The notes under the pieces: generated by a model | Database searches by the model: none | Told to the model about the DNA's origin: nothing | The model's input: the letters and a program-made list of their open reading frames with translations, nothing else | Shown here: in pieces, positions 59,973-64,000 of the stretch | Numbering within the stretch: the first letter of the stretch is position 1 | Layout of the letters: each line of letters opens with the position of its first letter | Assembly (NCBI GenBank): GCA_010672585.1 | Contig: JAAHGF010000034.1 | Span: 1 to 64,000 of the forward strand | Reading direction: 5' to 3' | Origin: Okeania sp. SIO1I7 | GTDB lineage: Bacteria > Cyanobacteriota > Cyanobacteriia > Cyanobacteriales > Microcoleaceae | DNA: 64,000 nt | Program-made: the position numbers and the translations under genes

Positions 59973-60179
59973 TATGCCATACAATACAATTACAAGTTAG
60001 AGTTGCGCTTGATTCGAGGTGAGGAGAAATCAATAGAATGGTGGTCGTCTTTGGATGCTTTGGTGTTAAACGCGATGACTATAGTTTTGACGGAACATTT
60101 GAAACCTGTCCTTTCACCTCAGTGTTTTCACTTAGCCGGGAATGGTGGGTTGAAGGGGGCGATCGCTTACTCCAAATGA
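59973..60179 (+). pseudogene. Reverse-transcriptase fragment
   Basis: Between stop codons the frame reads, in part, ELRLIRGEEKSIEWWSSLDALVLNAMTIVLT and PVLSPQCFHLAGNGGLKGAI. The stretch SLDALVLNAM followed by L(S)PQCFHLAGNGGLKGAI resembles the front part of a class of bacterial reverse transcriptases (group II intron- or retron-like, with a xCxHxxGxGGxKxA motif before the catalytic YxDD). The later RT motifs are absent, so it can only be a remnant. The identification is from memory of the pattern and needs a search. The plus-strand gene lies next to the truncated ATPase below. Confidence 0.4.
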
Positions 60180-60265
60180 CTCATAGGCCCAAGATTCATC
60201 TCCCTTGGGTTTTATATTTTTCGTGGATTTTAAGGGTTAGCTGCAAGTAGAAAATACATTGACAA

Positions 60266-61798
60266 TTACCAATCATAGTAAAATACATCTCGGATATCTC
60301 CAGACATTTCAATTATTTCTCGTATTTGATAGGAGACTGTAGAATTAATATTGATGTAACCATTATTTTCTAGATTTGTACTTAAATCTAAAAGATACCG
60401 ATTAGCACCTACAATATTTAATTGTAATTGGTCTCTATCAATTCGCTTAGAGTCCATCAGCATTTCAAATTCTGAAGCAATTTCACTAAGTTCTTGCCCA
60501 ATCTCACTCAAAACCTCAGATGGTAGTTCTCGAACGGCTTTTAGTGATACCAATAATTGATTAAACCGCCTTATCCACCTAGTGAGTTCTTTGCTACCAC
60601 TACGAGATCTTTCAAATGTATTTCGCACAGGCGATCTTCTTCTAGTAATTTCAGATAAGTAGCGACTTTGTTGTCTGACATCAGAATCAGAATGATATGG
60701 TTGAATATTGACACTTGAGGTTGATTTTAGTGCATACCTAAATGCCGGGTGAATTACAAAAAACTTATCTGAAACTTCTACAGTGCCTGGATTTTCATAA
60801 TAATAGAAAGTACTGCGATTGCGTTCAATACCTAAGAATCCCACACCGTAAAGAATATTTAAAATAGAATCTATATATAAAGATGGAATATAGTCGGGAT
60901 ACCTGTCTTTGAGTATTTCTTCAACACGACCATATATCAGTTTTATTCTTTTTCTTGGAATTACATAGCTAGTATTACTAAATAAAATAAGTAAGTCATT
61001 TAAGAAAGGATAGTTTATCGTATATTCTCCTATCAAATCATTTAACTTCCAACTTGAATACACATCAAGGGCTTTCAGAACACATTCTTCAGAAATAACT
61101 TCAAGACTTTCTCGACGAGCGAGATCTGTACATAAATTACAGAGTTGAATAGCATCACGTGGTCTCATTAATGTATGTGACAAGATAAATTTTGATGCTG
61201 CAATACCCTTAATTCTAGAAGGGAAATAAACAGACAAGAAATCATCTAGACTCATTTGATGATTCATCGTTGAAATCCTAGCCCTAGCTAGGATTAATTC
61301 TGGCAATGTTTCTTGCGTCCAAAGAATAGACTCTTCATCTCCTCGCAGCTTGTCTTTGTCAAAGAATTGAAGTTGGTCATAGATATCACTTCTCAGGAAG
61401 ACAATACATCTAACATTTTCAAATTTTGTATTAATATCTTTGACAGCCATAAGTAAACCGACAACCATATGGCAAGATGAAATATCATCATCCCAAATTT
61501 CATCGACTTTATCTATTAATATATAAAGAGATTTACCATCTAGATTTGATATTTGAGATTTTAGTTTTGCTTCTAAAAAGTCAAGTTGTTCTCCTAGTTG
61601 CAGGCCAGGAATTATTTGTTCTTCTGCAGATACCTCAAAGGACTGTCCGAATGCTCCTAATGTTAATTTAGTGCTCAGTTTTCCAATAATTTTCCAAAAC
61701 TTTTCCTGGATATTTAAATCGTCAACTTCACGGTTGTCAACACTTCGATTTGCCTTATTGCTGTTAAGTAGACAGGCGATCGCTACAATCTTTTTTCT
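60266..61798 (-). pseudogene. 5'-truncated P-loop ATPase of the Sll1717 family
   Basis: The frame is open from 61798 to 60266 (511 codons) with no start codon before the internal Met at 61468. The open part upstream of that Met clearly belongs to the protein: KSLYILIDKVDEIWDDD is Walker B, followed by VVGLLMAVKDIN and VRCIVFLRSDIYDQLQFFDKDKLRGDEESI, as in Sll1717-type ATPases. The Walker A part (usually FGRKGSGKSA) is missing, so at least 100 N-terminal residues are gone. An in-frame TAG lies at 61799-61801. The downstream helical part (about 60300-61100) is intact. Sll1717-type ATPases resemble STAND/NACHT-like signalling proteins and some occur near defence genes; here the gene is probably dead. 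The shorter form starting at Met 61468 would lack Walker A and B. Confidence 0.75.
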
Positions 61799-61936
61799 CT
61801 ATTACTTGCTTGGGGTGGACTGTTAATTAGCTAAAGGTACAAAAAAACATTTGGCCCAAAAGCCGTTAATGGTGATGGCCCTAACCCCACACAATTGTAA
61901 ATAAATAAAAAGGATTTTTATGTTATCTTAATTATA

Positions 61937-61953
61937 AGAATGATAATCATTCT
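61937..61953. promoter_or_regulatory. Perfect Fur-box-like palindrome upstream of metH
   Basis: AGAATGAT-A-ATCATTCT is an exact 8-1-8 palindrome and contains AATGATAATCATT, the core of the consensus Fur box. It lies about 87 bases upstream of the metH start, in an otherwise non-coding 240-base region with A+T-rich hexamers (TTGTAA at about 61897, TATGTT at about 61920) that could be promoter boxes. Iron-dependent control of metH would be unusual; the site may have belonged to another gene before rearrangement. Confidence 0.7.
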
Positions 61954-62039
61954 CACAATTATCCTCCTCAACCTTCCAAGCTGAATAGCTTTGGGGTTAA
62001 AAAGGTTCCAGGAGAAATCCAACTATAACCATTACGCTT

Positions 62040-64000
62040 ATGCTAAGTATTGAAACTCCCAAACCTCAGTTAAAGACTTCATTTCTCGAACGGCTCCAAA
62101 ATCCGGATCGTCCAGTGGTAATCTTTGACGGCGCGATGGGAACTAACATCCAATCCCAAAACTTGACCGCCGAGGACTTTGGTGGAGCGGAATATGAAGG
62201 TTGTAATGAATACTTGGTCATCACCAAGCCAGAAGCAGTGGCGAAAGTCCATCGTGATTTTCTTGCAGCGGGGGCAGATGTTGTCGAGACCGATAGCTTT
62301 GGATCTAGCCCCTTAGTCCTCGCAGAGTACGATCTAGCCGATCGCGCCTACGAGCTAAGTAGAAAGGCGGCAGAGTTGGCTCGCCGTTGTGCGGATGAGT
62401 TTACGACTCCCGAAAAACCTAGATTTGTCGCAGGTTCCATCAGTCCAGGGACCAAACTGCCTACCCTCGGTCATATTACATACGATGAATTAAAAGCGAG
62501 CTTCATGGTGCAAGCAGAAGGTCTCTATGACGGGGGAGCCGATCTTTTCATCGTGGAAACCTGTCAAGATGTTCTGCAAATTAAGGCGGCACTGAGTGCC
62601 TTTGAGGCGGTGTTTGCGAAAAAAGGCTCACGAATCCCCTTAATGGTGTCCGTGACTATGGAAATCCAGGGAACCATGTTGGTGGGGACAGATATATCTG
62701 GGGTACTGGCAATTCTGGAACCCTTCCCCATTGATATTTTGGGACTAAATTGTGCGACGGGTCCCAATTTGATGACTTCTCATATTAAGTATCTGTCAGA
62801 AAATTCACCGTTCCCCATTTCCTGTATTCCCAATGCGGGACTACCAGAAAATGTTGGCGGTCAGGCAGTTTATAAAATGACCCCCGAAGAATATACAACT
62901 GCCATGACAGGTTTCATTGCGGAACATGGAGTTCAAATTGTCGGTGGTTGCTGCGGTACGCGCCCAGCACATATTCAAGCTTTAGCCGAGGCTGTGGAAT
63001 ACACCCCACTAAAAGAGCGTTCGGTGCGAAAAAATACTGTAGGGGAGGTTCGAGACTCACTCTCCTATACGCCAGCAGCAGCTTCCATTTATTCTGCCCA
63101 AACCTATGAGCAGGATAATTCTTTCTTAATCGTTGGCGAGCGATTAAATGCCAGTGGTTCTAAGAAAGTCCGCAAGCTTTTGAATGAAGATGATTGGGAT
63201 GGGTTATTGGCGATCGCTAAATCCCAGGTCAAAGAAGGCGCGCATATGCTGGACGTAAACGTAGATTACGTCGGCCGTGATGGAGAACGGGATATGCGAG
63301 AACTGGTGTCGCGACTGGTGACTAATACGACTCTGCTACTGATGCTTGACTCCACCGAATGGACCAAAATGGAAGCGGGTCTCAAGGTCGCCGGGGGCAA
63401 ATGTTTGCTCAATTCCACTAATTATGAAGATGGAGAAGAGCGATTTTTTAAAGTCCTGCAATTGGCAAAAGAATATGGTGCAGGAGTTGTCATTGGCTGT
63501 ATCGATGAAGAGGGAATGGCTCGAACCGCCAAGAAAAAATTCGAGATTGCCCAACGCGCTTATCAGGATGCCCTCAACTTTGGGATTCCACCCCATGAAA
63601 TTTTCTATGATACCTTAGCTTTACCGATTTCAACTGGGATTGAGGAGGATCGGGAAAATGCCAAAGCAACGATCGAATCAATTCGACTGATTCGGGAAAA
63701 TCTGCCTGGTGTTCACTTTATGCTAGGGGTCTCTAATATTTCTTTTGGCTTGAGTCCAGCCACTCGCATCACCTTAAATTCTGTCTTCCTGAATGAAGCG
63801 ATGAAAGCTGGGATGGATGGTTCGATTGTCTCCGCTGCCAAGATTTTGCCGTTATCGAAGATTGACGAAGAACATCAACAGATATGTCGCGATTTGATTT
63901 ATGACAAGCGCAAATTTGAAGGGGATATTTGCACCTACGATCCGTTGACGAAGCTGACGGAAATTTTTGCGGGGGTGAGTGCAAAAGATGCTAGATCGAG
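62040..64000 (+). CDS. metH: Methionine synthase MetH, cobalamin-dependent (partial, runs off the window)
   Basis: The first 653 residues are visible. Homocysteine-binding domain (about 1-320): [60 protein letters not shown] and [11 protein letters not shown], with the zinc-binding cysteines in LNCAT and [10 protein letters not shown]. The pterin (methyltetrahydrofolate) domain starts at about 360 ([20 protein letters not shown]). The cobalamin domains lie beyond the window. The reading frame is intact. G+C content and codon use (many GCG, CTC, CCC) are visibly higher than in the rest of the window, suggesting transfer or a different genomic context from about 61,850 onward. An AGGAGA sequence is 25 bases before the ATG; no better start is seen. 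Confidence 0.94.
   Translation, partial: MLSIETPKPQLKTSFLERLQNPDRPVVIFDGAMGTNIQSQNLTAEDFGGAEYEGCNEYLVITKPEAVAKVHRDFLAAGADVVETDSFGSSPLVLAEYDLADRAYELSRKAAELARRCADEFTTPEKPRFVAGSISPGTKLPTLGHITYDELKASFMVQAEGLYDGGADLFIVETCQDVLQIKAALSAFEAVFAKKGSRIPLMVSVTMEIQGTMLVGTDISGVLAILEPFPIDILGLNCATGPNLMTSHIKYLSENSPFPISCIPNAGLPENVGGQAVYKMTPEEYTTAMTGFIAEHGVQIVGGCCGTRPAHIQALAEAVEYTPLKERSVRKNTVGEVRDSLSYTPAAASIYSAQTYEQDNSFLIVGERLNASGSKKVRKLLNEDDWDGLLAIAKSQVKEGAHMLDVNVDYVGRDGERDMRELVSRLVTNTTLLLMLDSTEWTKMEAGLKVAGGKCLLNSTNYEDGEERFFKVLQLAKEYGAGVVIGCIDEEGMARTAKKKFEIAQRAYQDALNFGIPPHEIFYDTLALPISTGIEEDRENAKATIESIRLIRENLPGVHFMLGVSNISFGLSPATRITLNSVFLNEAMKAGMDGSIVSAAKILPLSKIDEEHQQICRDLIYDKRKFEGDICTYDPLTKLTEIFAGVSAKDARS

Overview
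The window looks like a chromosomal stretch of a filamentous cyanobacterium. The palindrome GCGATCGC (HIP1) recurs in genes and spacers, and several genes are cyanobacterial markers: ftrV (ferredoxin-thioredoxin reductase variable chain), ycf23, a Mo-nitrogenase C-terminal family protein, an Sll1717-type ATPase and split purS/purQ. The DNA is AT-rich with very long spacers full of heptanucleotide tandem repeats and miniature mobile elements. Repeat-rich marine Oscillatoriales (Trichodesmium, Okeania or Moorena-like) are the closest fit, but this is inference from style only.

Layout. 0-6 kb: a partial gene, a glutathione S-transferase, an O-antigen-ligase-type membrane protein, a MOSC protein and two very small genes. 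6.8-11.2 kb: a giant CheB-CheR-PAS-histidine kinase-receiver protein whose CheB part has lost its catalytic Ser and His. 12-20 kb: rsmB, an orphan antitoxin-like gene, an MrfA/YprA-like helicase and a GlcD-like flavoenzyme. 20-27.6 kb: two acidic OB-fold repeat proteins with Asp-rich tails, a pentapeptide-repeat membrane protein, a cytosine-deaminase-like amidohydrolase whose stop codon is supplied by a mobile element, and ycf23.

28.5-37.8 kb holds seven co-directional genes that look like a small-molecule locus: a small HTH protein, a sugar-phosphate cyclase most like 2-deoxy-scyllo-inosose synthase, an MFS exporter, an inosose/xylose-isomerase-type TIM barrel, a short-chain dehydrogenase, a second MFS exporter and a quinone-reductase-like oxidoreductase. 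Together they could make, modify and export a carbocyclic sugar (cyclitol). This is the best candidate for an undescribed pathway here. A globin relic, a GH63 glycosidase, a DUF1622 protein, a HerA-like ATPase and a TPR protein follow.

47.8-64 kb: a long gene-poor region, the Mo-nitro_C protein, purQ-purS, a Fur-family regulator, a stomatin/NfeD pair, a PP2C phosphatase, ftrV, a YdcF-type protein, a reverse-transcriptase fragment, a 5'-truncated Sll1717-type ATPase and the start of metH, which is preceded by a perfect Fur-box-like palindrome and differs from its surroundings in base composition.

The spacers are not random. At least a dozen repeat families can be told apart. One family has 8-bp target-site duplications at three of its four copies. 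A second large element is built from tandem 72-74 bp units, each carrying a CTATTG-TC-CAATAG hairpin. Several element copies have replaced the 3' ends of genes (codA-like, purS, the antitoxin-like gene, the globin), so element traffic has been remodelling protein C-termini.
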